From assembly GCF_000497575.1 (NCBI RefSeq), contig NZ_APJI01000006.1:1-64000 (forward strand): a stretch of 64,000 bases of DNA, read 5' to 3'. Positions 1 to 9,226 of this stretch are shown one piece after another. This DNA comes from Afipia sp. OHSU_II-C1 (GTDB taxonomy: Bacteria > Pseudomonadota > Alphaproteobacteria > Rhizobiales > Xanthobacteraceae). The position numbers and the translations under genes are program-made. The first letter of the stretch is position 1. The number at the start of each line of letters is the position of its first letter. The notes under the pieces were generated by a model. That model was not told the origin of the DNA, ran no database searches, and saw only the letters and a program-made list of their open reading frames with translations.

Positions 1-268
1 TGGAGCGCCGCAAGGCGATGCGCTTTCGGAATCCCATCGCCTCGCAAGCGATGCCGGAAGCGAAACGAACACAAGGTGCGCCTCGCGGCGCTCCATGCCC
101 CTCAAAGTTTGGGGCGCGAACGAGGCAGGCCTCGCGCGCGCTGTGAGGGGCAAAACTAAAAGCTCACCTCGCGCGATGCGCGAGAACGAATTCGCGTGGC
201 TGTTTGAAAATTGAATCGGAATACAATGTGACAAACGCTGTCACATCACACTCAATCGCCGTCCACCC
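1..268. other. Intergenic region at left edge, with inverted repeats
   Basis: No gene is supported here. Bases 1-11 and 85-95 form a perfect 11-bp inverted repeat. A short GCCCC/GGGGC hairpin follows near 97-116, and TGTGAC/GTCACA arms lie near 228-246. The region is downstream of the minus-strand J-domain gene, so the hairpins could help end its transcript, but no clear U-tract was seen. The left part may belong to a repeat or gene cut by the window edge. Confidence 0.4.
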
Positions 269-1279
269 TCACTCAAAATCCTTGCGCGGATTCATCGGAT
301 GCTGGTCGCGCCATTTCTCCATCAGCGCTTCGAGTTCCGCATCGTTGGCGTCAGGCAACACGATGCGGGTTGTGACGTACAGATCGCCGAACCCGTCGGC
401 ACCCGATGCACCCTTGATCGGCATCCCCTTGCCCTTGAGGCGAAACGTCCGGCCCGATGAGGTATTCTTCGGAATCGAAAGCTGCACCGCGCCGTCGAGC
501 GTCGGCACGCGCACCTTCGCGCCGAGGACGGCTTCGTACAGCGTGACCGGCAGATCGAGACGCAGATCGTTGCCGTCAATCTTGAAGTAAGGATGCGGCG
601 CGATGTTCACCGTGATCAGCACATCGCCGGGACGATGACCGGGCGCGGTTTCGCCCTGCCCCTTAAGGCGGATCTGCTGACCGGCGGCGACACCTGCCGG
701 AATCTTGACATTGAGTTCCTTGCCGGTCGGCAGACGGACACGCCGCGTCGCGCCGTTGATGGCCTCTTCAAGAGCGACCGTCATCGTAACGGCGACATCG
801 AGATCGGTGGCGAACGGCGTGTCGTACTCGAACGTGCTCGCGCCGCCGCGCGGTCCGCCGCCCATTCCGGCAGCGCCGGCCTGGCCGCCGAACATGCTCT
901 TGAGGATGTCCTCAAACGCGCCGCCGCTGGCGAAACCGCCTGCGCCGGGTCCACCCGGATGTCCGCCAGTGCGGAAGGAATATTCGAAGCCGCCCGGCCC
1001 CGCGCGGCGTCCGCCGCCGCCCCCGGGGAAGCCGCCCTCGAAACCCTGAAACTTCGGTTTGCCCTCGGCATCGATCTCGCCGCGATCGAACTGCTTGCGT
1101 TTGTCCTCGTCGCCGAGGATTTCGTTCGCCATGTTGAGTTCGGAAAAGCGTTCAGCCGCTTTGGGGTCGCCCTTGTTGGCATCGGGGTGGTGCTTCTTGG
1201 CGAGCTTGCGATAGGCGCTCTTGATCGCCGCAGCAGTGGCACCCCGCTGCACCCCCAGGACCTCATAGGGGTCGCGCAT
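269..1279 (-). CDS. DnaJ-class co-chaperone (CbpA-like, J domain plus C-terminal substrate domain)
   Basis: A 336-residue Hsp40 that should stimulate the DnaK ATPase and deliver unfolded clients. The J domain fills residues 1-70 with the HPD signature at 31-33. A Gly/Phe-rich linker with GGFPGGGGG and GGGPRGG runs to about 150. The DnaJ C-terminal beta-barrels follow to the end. The CxxCxGxG zinc finger of true DnaJ is absent, so this is a class II (CbpA/DjlA-type) Hsp40 and not the main dnaJ. The ATG at 1279 has an AAGGAGACC ribosome site just upstream. The next minus-strand gene ends 150 bp upstream, so it probably has its own promoter. Confidence 0.9.
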   Translation of the reverse strand: MRDPYEVLGVQRGATAAAIKSAYRKLAKKHHPDANKGDPKAAERFSELNMANEILGDEDKRKQFDRGEIDAEGKPKFQGFEGGFPGGGGGRRAGPGGFEYSFRTGGHPGGPGAGGFASGGAFEDILKSMFGGQAGAAGMGGGPRGGASTFEYDTPFATDLDVAVTMTVALEEAINGATRRVRLPTGKELNVKIPAGVAAGQQIRLKGQGETAPGHRPGDVLITVNIAPHPYFKIDGNDLRLDLPVTLYEAVLGAKVRVPTLDGAVQLSIPKNTSSGRTFRLKGKGMPIKGASGADGFGDLYVTTRIVLPDANDAELEALMEKWRDQHPMNPRKDFE

Positions 1280-1429
1280 TCGTTCGGTCTCCTTACAGGA
1301 ATTCAGGTTCGGGCCGACCGGCCCTTTGCCCTGATGTGGTGTTTTCGTGACAATCCCGCAACGGGTTTCATCCGGAACGGTGTCGAAACTACAAACGTTG
1401 CGGCGGTTCTGGCCGGACGTTCAGGCGGC

Positions 1430-1945
1430 CTAGCTGCGCTTCCAGGGCTTCATGTTGCGGATTTCCCAGGGGCCCTTGCCCTGCTGGCAGGCCTCGCCTT
1501 GCAGCCAGCCTTCATTGGCACCGCGCACATAGCTGGCAAGGAAGTCCCGGCAAGTGCGCCCCTCGGACGTATATGTCGAGGCCAGCGGCGTGACCGACCC
1601 CCGCGCGCCGGTTTCGGGATTTTCCCAGGGCTGGCTGACGTCCTTCTGGCCGCGGGTCAGCACATCGGACGCGGCGTTGCGCGCCAGCGCGAGGTCGGCA
1701 TCGGTGAGGTTGGTGTCGTCGTGAGAGCGGATCATCGGGCCGATCGAGCCGGTGACGTCCGAAACATCGTCCTTTTTGGCGTCCTTGCCGAAGGGGCCCA
1801 TGCTGCATCCCCCGGCCGAGCAGCCGAGAGCCACCAGCACAGCAGCGGTGACAAGCCCGATCGGCGATAGGCCGCGGCTCTCGCGTACCCTATATAGGGA
1901 ACGCTCGATAACACGCTTGGCACGAAGAGGCGCCAGGGTACGCAA
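1430..1945 (-). CDS. Probable outer-membrane lipoprotein, RT0821/Lpp0805 surface-antigen type
   Basis: Residues 27-47 form a hydrophobic segment ending in a lipobox-like AGGC, so the product is probably a lipidated envelope protein. The mature part (about 120 residues) contains [10 protein letters not shown] and a C-terminal segment with Cys, Trp and GPWEI. This resembles the RT0821/Lpp0805 surface-protein family, whose function is unknown. The only in-frame NTG early enough to keep the signal peptide is TTG at 1945, 15 bp from the divergent pdxH start; the start is therefore uncertain. A perfect 12-bp palindrome with a TATATA core at 1888-1899 lies in the signal-peptide region and may be part of the pdxH promoter. 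Confidence 0.65.
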   Translation of the reverse strand: MRTLAPLRAKRVIERSLYRVRESRGLSPIGLVTAAVLVALGCSAGGCSMGPFGKDAKKDDVSDVTGSIGPMIRSHDDTNLTDADLALARNAASDVLTRGQKDVSQPWENPETGARGSVTPLASTYTSEGRTCRDFLASYVRGANEGWLQGEACQQGKGPWEIRNMKPWKRS

Positions 1946-1960
1946 CCGGATACTCCAGAC

Positions 1961-2602
1961 ATGAACGGTCCGAACACCATCAAAACCCCAGGTGAGTTAA
2001 TTTCCGGTGATTTCACCGCGGCCGACGAGCCTTTTGGGCTGTTTGCGGTGTGGTTTGCCGAGGCGGTGAAGTCCGAACCGAACGATCCCAATGCCATGGC
2101 GCTGGCCACCGTGGACGGCGACGGGCTCCCGGACGTCCGGATGGTCCTGCTGAAGGGCTTTGATACCGCCGGTTTCGTGTTTTACAGCCATATCGACAGC
2201 GCCAAGGGCCGGGAGCTTGCCACTACCCCCAAGGCCGCGCTGCTGTTCCACTGGAAATCGCTGCGGCGGCAGGTCCGCATCCGCGGCGCCGTCAGCCGGG
2301 TCACCGACGCCGAGGCCGATGCCTATTTCGCGACCCGGCCGAAGCAGGCGCAGATCGGCGCCTGGGCCAGCAAACAGTCGCAGCCGCTGGAAAGCCGGAT
2401 GGCGTTCGAGAAAGCCATCGCGATCAATACCGCGAAGTACGCCATTGGCGAGGTCCCCCGCCCCCCCGGCTGGAGCGGATGGCGCATCACGCCGCAAGCG
2501 ATCGAATTCTGGCACGACCGCCCCTTCCGCCTGCACGACCGCATCGAATTCCGCCGCGCGGCACCCGATGCCGAATGGAGCAAGACGCGGCTCTATCCGT
2601 AA
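1961..2602 (+). CDS. pdxH: Pyridoxamine 5'-phosphate oxidase
   Basis: FMN-dependent oxidase that converts pyridoxine or pyridoxamine 5'-phosphate to pyridoxal 5'-phosphate, the last step of B6 synthesis and salvage. The 213-residue length is normal. Family features are visible in order: [49 protein letters not shown], and the C-terminal dimer domain [21 protein letters not shown] with the terminal RLYP. The gene is divergent from the lipoprotein gene and is followed after 43 bp by an SDR gene on the same strand. Confidence 0.96.
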   Translation: MNGPNTIKTPGELISGDFTAADEPFGLFAVWFAEAVKSEPNDPNAMALATVDGDGLPDVRMVLLKGFDTAGFVFYSHIDSAKGRELATTPKAALLFHWKSLRRQVRIRGAVSRVTDAEADAYFATRPKQAQIGAWASKQSQPLESRMAFEKAIAINTAKYAIGEVPRPPGWSGWRITPQAIEFWHDRPFRLHDRIEFRRAAPDAEWSKTRLYP

Positions 2603-2645
2603 CTGATGTCCTGAACGCTAACGCCCGAAGGCGAGACCCTCATTC

Positions 2646-3410
2646 ATGCCGACTTCAACTCCCGCCGACTCCAACGCGCCCAAGCGCACCTTGCTGCTGA
2701 CCGGCGCCAGCCGCGGCATCGGCCACGCCACCGTGATCCGCTTTTCCAGCGCAGGCTGGCGCGTCATCACCTGTTCGCGTCATCCGTTTCCCGAGCAATG
2801 CCCCTGGGACGCCGGCCCCGAAGATCATATCCAGGTCGACCTTTCCGATCACAAGGACACGGCACGCGCCATCGATGAAATCCGCGAGCGGCTCGAGGGC
2901 GGCGTACTGCATGCGCTGGTCAACAACGCAGCAATCTCGCCCAAGGGTGACGGCGGCGCGCGCATGGGATCGATCGACACCGATGTCGATGTCTGGAGCC
3001 ATGTGTTCCGCGTCAACTTCTTCGCGCCGGTGATGCTGGCACGCGGTCTGATTGAAGAGCTGAAAGCCGCGAAAGGATCGGTGGTCAACGTGACATCGAT
3101 CGCGGGCTCGCGCGTACATCCGTTCGCGGGCGCAGCCTATGCGACATCGAAAGCGGCGCTCGCTGCGCTGACGCGGGAGATGGCGTCGGACTTCGGCCGC
3201 GTCGGGGTGCGCGTCAACGCGATCGCACCGGGCGAGATCGACACGTCGATCCTGTCACCGGGCACCGACAAGATCGTTCACGAACAGATCCCGATGCACC
3301 GGCTCGGCACACCGGATGAAGTCGCGAAGATCATCTACGTGCTGTGCACCGAAACCAGTTCGTACGTGAACGGCGCCGAGATTCACATCAACGGCGGACA
3401 GCACGTGTAG
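2646..3410 (+). CDS. Short-chain dehydrogenase/reductase (SDR)
   Basis: A 254-residue classical SDR with the nucleotide-binding TGASRGIG at residues 19-26, NNAA near 97, the catalytic Ser in NVTSIAGS near 151, and YATSK (Tyr about 165). The C-terminal NGAEIHINGGQHV is typical. It should reduce or oxidise an alcohol/ketone with NAD(P)H; the substrate cannot be told. It sits 43 bp after pdxH and may be cotranscribed with it. A strong bidirectional terminator follows. Confidence 0.9.
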   Translation: MPTSTPADSNAPKRTLLLTGASRGIGHATVIRFSSAGWRVITCSRHPFPEQCPWDAGPEDHIQVDLSDHKDTARAIDEIRERLEGGVLHALVNNAAISPKGDGGARMGSIDTDVDVWSHVFRVNFFAPVMLARGLIEELKAAKGSVVNVTSIAGSRVHPFAGAAYATSKAALAALTREMASDFGRVGVRVNAIAPGEIDTSILSPGTDKIVHEQIPMHRLGTPDEVAKIIYVLCTETSSYVNGAEIHINGGQHV

Positions 3411-3424
3411 GCATCGACAAAAAG

Positions 3425-3452
3425 AAAGAGCGGAGCCGACGCCCCGCTCTTT
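3425..3452. terminator. Bidirectional intrinsic terminator between SDR and ohr
   Basis: Nine-bp arms AAAGAGCGG (3425-3433) and CCGCTCTTT (3444-3452) flank a 10-nt loop. A T-run follows on the plus side and an A-run precedes it, so it can end both the SDR and the convergent ohr transcript. Confidence 0.85.
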
Positions 3453-3471
3453 TGTTTGTCTCGCCGCAAAA

Positions 3472-3897
3472 TCAGACGACGTTGATCTTCACGTCGAGAT
3501 TGTTGCGGGTTGCGTTGGAGTACGGGCAGACCTGATGCGCGGTGGCAACCAGCTTCTCCGCGTCGGCACGAGCAACGCCCGGCAGCGCCACGGTCAGCGC
3601 GACATCGAGGCCGAAGCCGCCTTCCGAACGCGGGCCGATGCCCACATCAGCCGTAACCGTCGTATCCGCCGGCACTTTGACGCCGACCGTTCCCGAAACC
3701 GCCTTCATCGCGCCGATGAAACAGGCCGAATAGCCGGCCGCGAAAAGCTGCTCGGGATTGTTGCCCGGTCCGCCGCCGCCACCGAGTTCCTTCGGGGTCG
3801 CAAGATTGACCTGAAACGTGCCGTCCGTGGTCGAGGCTTTGCCATCGCGGCCGCCGGTTGCTGTGGCCTGGGTGCGATAAAGAACTTTGGTAGGCAT
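3472..3897 (-). CDS. ohr: Organic hydroperoxide resistance protein, Ohr/OsmC family
   Basis: A 141-residue thiol peroxidase that reduces organic and fatty-acid hydroperoxides, recycled by lipoylated proteins in characterised members. It opens with MPTKVLYRTQATATGGRDG and carries the first Cys region YSACFIGAMK and the second VCPYSNATRNN, the catalytic Cys pair of Ohr. The ATG at 3897 was preferred over upstream codons because AGGAG lies 7 bp ahead and Ohr proteins begin here. It is divergent from the MarR-type ohrR, with an 18-bp palindrome between them. Confidence 0.95.
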   Translation of the reverse strand: MPTKVLYRTQATATGGRDGKASTTDGTFQVNLATPKELGGGGGPGNNPEQLFAAGYSACFIGAMKAVSGTVGVKVPADTTVTADVGIGPRSEGGFGLDVALTVALPGVARADAEKLVATAHQVCPYSNATRNNLDVKINVV

Positions 3898-3979
3898 TGG
3901 ATTTTCTCCTGGGATTTCACTCGAAAAGCGGACCAACAACTCTGCGCTGCCTCCCGCCGGGGAACTGAACAAGGTCATT

Positions 3980-3997
3980 TATATCGTGCACGATATA
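3980..3997. promoter_or_regulatory. Candidate OhrR operator (18-bp perfect palindrome)
   Basis: TATATCGTGCACGATATA is a perfect palindrome in the ohr/ohrR intergenic region, 83 bp upstream of ohr and 113 bp upstream of ohrR. OhrR repressors bind such palindromes over divergent promoters. A second inverted repeat, GCGCGATT-C-AATCGCGC, lies at 4043-4059. Confidence 0.7.
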
Positions 3998-4109
3998 ATC
4001 GCGCAACCTATATTTTGAATGGCAGCCTTGCAAAAATGCGTTGCGCGATTCAATCGCGCGCGCCTTAAATAGATGTGATCCCTTGCTGAAACACTTTTGA
4101 GGACAGGCC

Positions 4110-4568
4110 ATGGCCGCCCGACCAACTGCGGACGATCTGCTGAAGATCGATAATTTCGTCTGCTTCGCCCTTTACTCGGCGGGGCACGCTTTCACACGGC
4201 TATACAAGGCCCTGCTCGACCCGCTGGGGCTGACCTATCCGCAGTATCTGGTGATGGCTGTGCTCTGGGAGAAAGACGGCAGAACGGTCGGCGAGATCGG
4301 CGAGAAGCTCTTGCTGGAATCGAGCACGCTCACTCCCCTGCTCAAACGGCTTGAAACCGCGGGCATGGTCCGCCGGACACGCGATCAGGACGACGAACGG
4401 GTTGTAAGAATTCAACTCACGCCTAAGGGCGCAGAGCTGAAGCAGAAGGCAATCGAGATTCCGCAAGCGATCGGCTGCTCTACCAACCTCACGATTCCCG
4501 AAGTGATGAAGCTGACCGCCGATATCAAGGCGCTGCGCGAAAAGCTGCTCGCCGCGCAGGCGGCGTAG
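4110..4568 (+). CDS. ohrR: MarR-family organic-peroxide sensor/repressor OhrR
   Basis: A 152-residue winged-helix repressor. Residues 14-24 ([11 protein letters not shown]) hold Cys18, the reactive cysteine conserved in OhrR. A second Cys at 123 suggests the two-cysteine type, which forms an intersubunit disulfide when oxidised. The wing and recognition helix are seen as [19 protein letters not shown] and [11 protein letters not shown]. It is divergent from ohr, as in most proteobacteria, and probably represses both genes through the palindrome at 3980-3997. It ends 1 bp before the convergent ku stop. Confidence 0.93.
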   Translation: MAARPTADDLLKIDNFVCFALYSAGHAFTRLYKALLDPLGLTYPQYLVMAVLWEKDGRTVGEIGEKLLLESSTLTPLLKRLETAGMVRRTRDQDDERVVRIQLTPKGAELKQKAIEIPQAIGCSTNLTIPEVMKLTADIKALREKLLAAQAA

Positions 4569-4569
4569 C

Positions 4570-5445
4570 TTAACCGGCCTTCCTCTGTCGCGCAGTCGAG
4601 CGGCCTGCCTTCTTCGCGGCGGGACGTGGCTCGGCTCGCGACGCGCGTACCGGACGCTGCGCGGGCGTCTTGCCCTTCAGACTCTGCTTCAGGGCATCCA
4701 TCAGGCTGATCACGTTGTCGGCCTTCGCCGGCTTCTCGACAGACTTGATGGTCTTGCCGGCTGCCTTCTGCTTGACCAGTGCTTTCAGCGCGTTTTCGTA
4801 CTCGTCCTCGAATTTTGAGGCGTCGAAGTTCGCGGCCTTGCTGTCGAGAATATGCGCGGCGAGCTCGACCATGTCCTTCGAGATTTTCGGCGTCTTGATA
4901 TCGGCGAAGTAGTCTTCCTCGCTGCGAACTTCATAGGCATAACGCAGCGTCGTTGCGAGCAAGCCCTTGCCGAGCGGCTCGATCGCCACGATACGTTCGC
5001 GATTTGATAAAACGACGCGGGCGAGCGCCACGCGATCCTGATCCTTCATCGCATCGCGGATCACCGCAAAGGCATCGAGGCCGGCATTGCCGTCCGGAAC
5101 CATGTAATAGGGACTGTCCAGATATCTGCGGTCGATCTCGTCGCGCGGGACGAAGTTGTCGATGTCGATGGTGTGGTTGCTCTCGAGCTGAACAGCTTCC
5201 AACTCTTCCTTCTCGATCTGGACGTACTCGCCCTTGCTGACTTCGTAGCCGCGGCCCTTCTGTTCTTTCTCGACCACTTCGCCGGTCTCGGAATCCACCA
5301 TCTGCTGCTTCAGCCGGTTTCCTGTCTCGGTGTTGATCATGTGAAAGCGGGTTCGTTCGACCGTGGTCGAGGCGGGATAGAGCGCCACCGGGCAAGTGAC
5401 CAGCGACAGCTTCAGCGAACCCTTCCAGTACGCACGCGGCAACAT
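4570..5445 (-). CDS. ku: Non-homologous end joining protein Ku
   Basis: Bacterial Ku homodimer ring that binds DNA double-strand ends and recruits LigD. The core runs from [16 protein letters not shown] to about residue 255, with [17 protein letters not shown] and [14 protein letters not shown]. The Lys/Arg/Ala-rich tail ([14 protein letters not shown]) is typical of Ku C-termini. The ATG at 5445 was chosen because a GGAGG site lies 5-9 bp upstream and it gives 291 residues, normal for Ku; an upstream in-frame start would add a non-conserved Gly/Ser/Cys stretch. It is divergent from ligD, with overlapping EcfG-like promoters between them. Confidence 0.95.
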   Translation of the reverse strand: MLPRAYWKGSLKLSLVTCPVALYPASTTVERTRFHMINTETGNRLKQQMVDSETGEVVEKEQKGRGYEVSKGEYVQIEKEELEAVQLESNHTIDIDNFVPRDEIDRRYLDSPYYMVPDGNAGLDAFAVIRDAMKDQDRVALARVVLSNRERIVAIEPLGKGLLATTLRYAYEVRSEEDYFADIKTPKISKDMVELAAHILDSKAANFDASKFEDEYENALKALVKQKAAGKTIKSVEKPAKADNVISLMDALKQSLKGKTPAQRPVRASRAEPRPAAKKAGRSTARQRKAG

Positions 5446-5478
5446 CGGCGACCTCCAACTCAAACGCATACCCGGGAC

Positions 5479-5503
5479 GGAACCCCAACAGGAGCCGCAG
5501 GTT
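5479..5503 (+). promoter_or_regulatory. EcfG-type general-stress promoter candidate for ligD
   Basis: GGAAC at 5479-5483, 17 nt, then GTT at 5501-5503. This fits the alphaproteobacterial EcfG/RpoE2 pattern GGAAC-N16-nGTT, with a G in place of the usual C before GTT. It points toward ligD (start about 5580). Confidence 0.5.
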
Positions 5504-5511
5504 TTGGTTCC
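5487..5511 (-). promoter_or_regulatory. EcfG-type general-stress promoter candidate for ku
   Basis: On the minus strand, GGAAC (complement of 5507-5511), 17 nt, then GTT (complement of 5487-5489). It is a mirror image of the ligD motif and interlocks with it. The predicted transcript start would lie about 35 bp upstream of the ku ATG. Confidence 0.5.
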
Positions 5512-5579
5512 TGAACTCCCGCCTGGTGGCGCATGATACAATTGTTCCGCGTTTATTGCATCGTTGGGAATGCCTCGCC

Positions 5580-8237
5580 GTGGCCCAAAAAAAACTTAAG
5601 GTTTACCGAACAAAACGTGATTTCACCAAGACGGCCGAGCCGAGCGGCCGTACCCCTGTGGCGCCGGCCAAGGCGCGACGTTTTGTCATTCAGAAGCACG
5701 ATGCGACGCGGCTGCACTACGACCTGCGGCTGGAGTTCGGCGGCGTGTTCAAGTCATGGGCGGTCACGCGTGGCCCGTCCCTCGACCCGAAAGACAAGCG
5801 CCTGGCCGTCGAAGTGGAAGATCATCCGCTCGACTACGGCGATTTTGAAGGCACCATTCCCAAGGGCCAGTATGGCGGCGGCACCGTGATGATCTGGGAT
5901 CGCGGCTACTGGCTGTCGGACGATCCCGACCGCGGCTTCAAGAAAGGCGATCTCAAATTTGCGCTGGAAGGCGGCAAGCTCCACGGCGAATGGGTGCTGG
6001 TGCGGATGAAGCACGACCGCAACGGCGGCAAGCGGACCAACTGGCTGCTGATCAAGCACCGCGACGAATACGCCCGCGAAGGCAAGGCAAACAACATTCT
6101 CGACGACGACACGTCCGTCGCATCAAGCCGCACCATGGCCGAGATCGCGGCCGGCAAGGGCCGAGGTCCTACACCGTTCATGACACGGAAATCCAGGCGA
6201 GCGGATGCTGTGTGGGATTCGAACAAAGGTCTCGCGGCTGGCGAACGCAGCAAGAAGAACCCAACCAGGACGCCCGCTACAAAGGAGAAGCCTGCAGCCA
6301 AGAACGCAAAGGCAAATGCCGTTGCAAAGCTCCCTGATTTTATTGAACCGCAATTGTGCGCTTCGGTCGACAATCCTCCCTCCGGCGGCAACTGGGTGCA
6401 CGAGATCAAGTTTGACGGCTACCGGGTCCAGATGCGGATCGAGAACGGCGAAGTGACGCTGAGGACGCGCAAAGGTCTCGACTGGACCGGAAAATTCTCG
6501 GCGATCGCCAAACAGGCAGCGAAGCTTCCCGACGCCATCATCGACGGCGAGATCGTTGCGCTGGATCACGAAGGCCGTCCGAGTTTTGCCTCGTTACAGG
6601 CGGCGCTGTCCGACGAGAAGACGGATAATCTGATTTTCTTTGCGTTCGACCTCCTGTTCGCGGAAGGTGAAGATTTGCGGCCGCTTTCACTGTCGGAGCG
6701 CAAGAAACAACTGCGGCTCCTGCTCGATGGCAAGCGCAAGCGCGATGAAGGAACCATCCGCTACGTGGAGCATTTCGAATCCAACGGCAACGCCATCATG
6801 GAATCCGCGCGCGCGCTGTCGCTCGAGGGCATCGTGTCGAAGAAAGTCACAGCACCCTATCGCTCAGGACGCTCCGATAGCTGGACCAAGGCGAAGGTCC
6901 GCGCCGGACATGAGGTTGTGATCGGCGGGTGGAAAAGCAACGGCGGTAAATTCCGCTCGCTGATGGTTGGCGTGCCGCGCAACGGTCACCTCGCCTATGT
7001 CGGCGTCGTCGGCACAGGCTACGGACAGGCCACGGTCAAGCGGATCATGCCCGACCTGAAGGCCAACGCAGCGGCAAAAAGCCCCTTCGGCGGCGAAGGC
7101 GCGCCTAAAAAGACATCTGACATGCACTGGCTGAAACCGGAGCTCGTGGCCGAGATCGAGTTCGCCGGCTGGACCGGGGACAACATGGTCCGGCAGGCTG
7201 CGTTCAAGGGATTACGCAAGGACAAATCGGCAAGCGAGGTAACCGCAGACAAGCCCGCCAGGACGCATGTCGCGACGTTGTCCGCGAAGACGAACGGCAA
7301 GACTCCTGCCGCACGCGGCGCCGCCTCGCGCGGTGGCGACAACACCGTCATGGGCGTCACGATCTCCAATCCCGACAAGGCGATGTGGCCTGATGGCGGC
7401 GACGGCGAGCCTGTCACCAAGCTCGACCTCGCTCGCTACATGGAAGAGGTCGGCGACAAGCTGATCGCGCATATCAAGGGCCGGCCCTGCTCGATCATTC
7501 GCGCGCCCGATGGAATCGGCGGCGAGACCTTCTTTCAACGCCATGCCATGGCCGGCATGTCGAAATTGCTCGATCTGGTGAAGGTCTCCGGCGATAAAAA
7601 GCCGTATGTGCAGATCGATCGCGTCGAGGGTCTTGTCGCGGTGGCACAGATCGGCGGACTCGAACTGCATCCCTGGAACTGTGCACCGGATGAGCCCGAT
7701 GTGCCTGGACGGTTGGTGTTCGATCTCGATCCATCGCCCGATGTCGCATTCTCCGCTGTGGTCGACGCGGCACGCGAGATGCGCGAACGATTGACGGATC
7801 TCGGGCTGGAAAGCTTCTGCAAGACCACCGGCGGCAAAGGGCTGCATGTCGTCACCCCGCTGAAGGACGCGAAGAAGGACAGGATCGACTGGAAGACTGC
7901 CAAGGCGTTCGCCCAGGCGGTGTGTCAGCAGATGGCCGCGGATAGCCCCGAGCACTATCTGCTGAACATGTCGAAGAAGCAGCGCGAGGGCAAAATCTTC
8001 CTCGATTATCTGCGCAACGACCGCACGTCGACGGCAGTGGCGCCGCTGTCGCCGCGCGCACGCATCGGGGCGCCGGTGTCGATGCCAATGACATGGGCGC
8101 AGGTGCGCAGCGATCTCGATCCGATGAAATACACGCTGCGCACGGTGCCAGCACTGCTCGCGAAGACCAAGGCATGGGCCGACTACGACAGCGCCTCGCG
8201 GCCGATCAAGGCGGCGATTGCGAAGCTTGCGAAATAG
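5580..8237 (+). CDS. ligD: Multifunctional ATP-dependent DNA ligase LigD (phosphoesterase-ligase-polymerase)
   Basis: End-joining enzyme that trims, fills and seals Ku-bound ends. Numbered from GTG 5580 (885 residues): 3'-phosphoesterase domain about 34-150 with [19 protein letters not shown]-dependent ligase about 250-560 with the nucleotidyl Lys277 in HEIKFDGYR; primase-polymerase about 590-880 with metal-binding DLDPSPD near 717. The domain order matches Pseudomonas LigD. GTG 5580 was chosen because [15 protein letters not shown] is where the family begins; a GTG at 5526 would add 18 residues. The Lys/Ala/Pro-rich linker near 220-250 is low-complexity. It converges on corA, 14 bp away. Confidence 0.95.
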   Translation: MAQKKLKVYRTKRDFTKTAEPSGRTPVAPAKARRFVIQKHDATRLHYDLRLEFGGVFKSWAVTRGPSLDPKDKRLAVEVEDHPLDYGDFEGTIPKGQYGGGTVMIWDRGYWLSDDPDRGFKKGDLKFALEGGKLHGEWVLVRMKHDRNGGKRTNWLLIKHRDEYAREGKANNILDDDTSVASSRTMAEIAAGKGRGPTPFMTRKSRRADAVWDSNKGLAAGERSKKNPTRTPATKEKPAAKNAKANAVAKLPDFIEPQLCASVDNPPSGGNWVHEIKFDGYRVQMRIENGEVTLRTRKGLDWTGKFSAIAKQAAKLPDAIIDGEIVALDHEGRPSFASLQAALSDEKTDNLIFFAFDLLFAEGEDLRPLSLSERKKQLRLLLDGKRKRDEGTIRYVEHFESNGNAIMESARALSLEGIVSKKVTAPYRSGRSDSWTKAKVRAGHEVVIGGWKSNGGKFRSLMVGVPRNGHLAYVGVVGTGYGQATVKRIMPDLKANAAAKSPFGGEGAPKKTSDMHWLKPELVAEIEFAGWTGDNMVRQAAFKGLRKDKSASEVTADKPARTHVATLSAKTNGKTPAARGAASRGGDNTVMGVTISNPDKAMWPDGGDGEPVTKLDLARYMEEVGDKLIAHIKGRPCSIIRAPDGIGGETFFQRHAMAGMSKLLDLVKVSGDKKPYVQIDRVEGLVAVAQIGGLELHPWNCAPDEPDVPGRLVFDLDPSPDVAFSAVVDAAREMRERLTDLGLESFCKTTGGKGLHVVTPLKDAKKDRIDWKTAKAFAQAVCQQMAADSPEHYLLNMSKKQREGKIFLDYLRNDRTSTAVAPLSPRARIGAPVSMPMTWAQVRSDLDPMKYTLRTVPALLAKTKAWADYDSASRPIKAAIAKLAK

Positions 8238-8251
8238 CTACGTGGCCAGAA

Positions 8252-9226
8252 TTACAGCCACCGCTTCCACTTGAAGAACAGATACGGCCCGATCGCCGCG
8301 ACAAGCATTGCGATGAGCGCGGATGGATAACCCCAAGGCTGCTCCAGTTCCGGCATCATCTTGAAGTTCATGCCGTAGATCGACGCGATCAGCGTCGGCG
8401 GCATCAGCACCACCGCCATCACCGAGAACAGCTTGATGATGTTGTTCTGCTCGAGATTGACAACGCCGAGCATGGCATCGAGCACAAAGGTGATCTTGTT
8501 CGACAGGTAAGAGGCGTGGTCCGTCAGCGATGACACGTCGCGCTGGAGCGTCTTAAACTGCGCCTTCTGTTCCTTGCTCCAGCGCCCGGCATCGGTCTCG
8601 ACCGTGACGAAGGAAATCAGCCGCCCGATCGAAACAAGGCTTTCACGGACCTTCGAGGTGAGATCGCCCTTCTTGCCGATGGTCAGCAGAATTTGAGAAT
8701 AGGTGCGCGCATGGCCGCGCTCGGCGGAAGGCTCGAAAATCTGCGACGAAACCGCATCTACATCAGCGCCGGCGCGCTCGAGAATATCAGCACAGCGATC
8801 AATCACGCCGTCGAGCAGTTCAAGCAGGACACCGTCGCCAGTAATGTTCGGCGAGCAGCTTCGCGCGAGTTTCGCCGCGATCAGCGAGAAGGGTTTCGGC
8901 TCGTCATACCGCACGGTGACAAGGCGATGATCGGTCAGGATGAACGTCACCGGCGTGGTGCGCGGGTTGCCTGAATCGGTTGCGCACATCAGGGTCGCCG
9001 TCATGTAGCGCGCGTTGTTTTCGATGTAGAGGCGGCTGGAAATCTCGATTTCCTGCATGTCTTCACGGGTTGGAATTTCGATTCCGACCAGCTTCTCGAC
9101 CGCCTTGTCCTCGCCGGGCGAAGGCGTCTTGAGATCGATCCAGATCGCATCCGGCGGCAGCGCTTCGGCCTCGACCTTGTCGAACTTCTTCAGGGAAGTT
9201 GAGGTAGGAACGAAGACCGACAACAT
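8252..9226 (-). CDS. corA: CorA-family divalent cation transporter (Mg2+/Co2+)
   Basis: A 324-residue homopentameric channel. The long cytoplasmic funnel domain is followed by two C-terminal transmembrane helices. The pore signature YGMNFKMMPELE links them, and the chain ends in the basic FKWKRWL. The ATG at 9226 has GGGAG 8-12 bp upstream and gives MLSVFVPTSTSL; the ninth codon upstream (9253) would add a basic segment. Magnesium uptake is the usual role, but CorA members also pass Co2+ or Ni2+, and some act as Zn2+ exporters. Confidence 0.9.
   Translation of the reverse strand: MLSVFVPTSTSLKKFDKVEAEALPPDAIWIDLKTPSPGEDKAVEKLVGIEIPTREDMQEIEISSRLYIENNARYMTATLMCATDSGNPRTTPVTFILTDHRLVTVRYDEPKPFSLIAAKLARSCSPNITGDGVLLELLDGVIDRCADILERAGADVDAVSSQIFEPSAERGHARTYSQILLTIGKKGDLTSKVRESLVSIGRLISFVTVETDAGRWSKEQKAQFKTLQRDVSSLTDHASYLSNKITFVLDAMLGVVNLEQNNIIKLFSVMAVVLMPPTLIASIYGMNFKMMPELEQPWGYPSALIAMLVAAIGPYLFFKWKRWL

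Noticed and set aside
1363-1410. EcfG-like GGAAC-N17-CGTT on the plus strand near 1376-1402
   Set aside because: It points into the antisense of the lipoprotein gene, so there is no gene for it to drive. A chance match is likely.
5446-5579. LexA/SOS box in the ku-ligD gap
   Set aside because: GTTCCTGAAC at about 5507-5516 is palindromic but lacks the GTTC-N7-GTTC alphaproteobacterial spacing. The EcfG pattern explains the sequence better.
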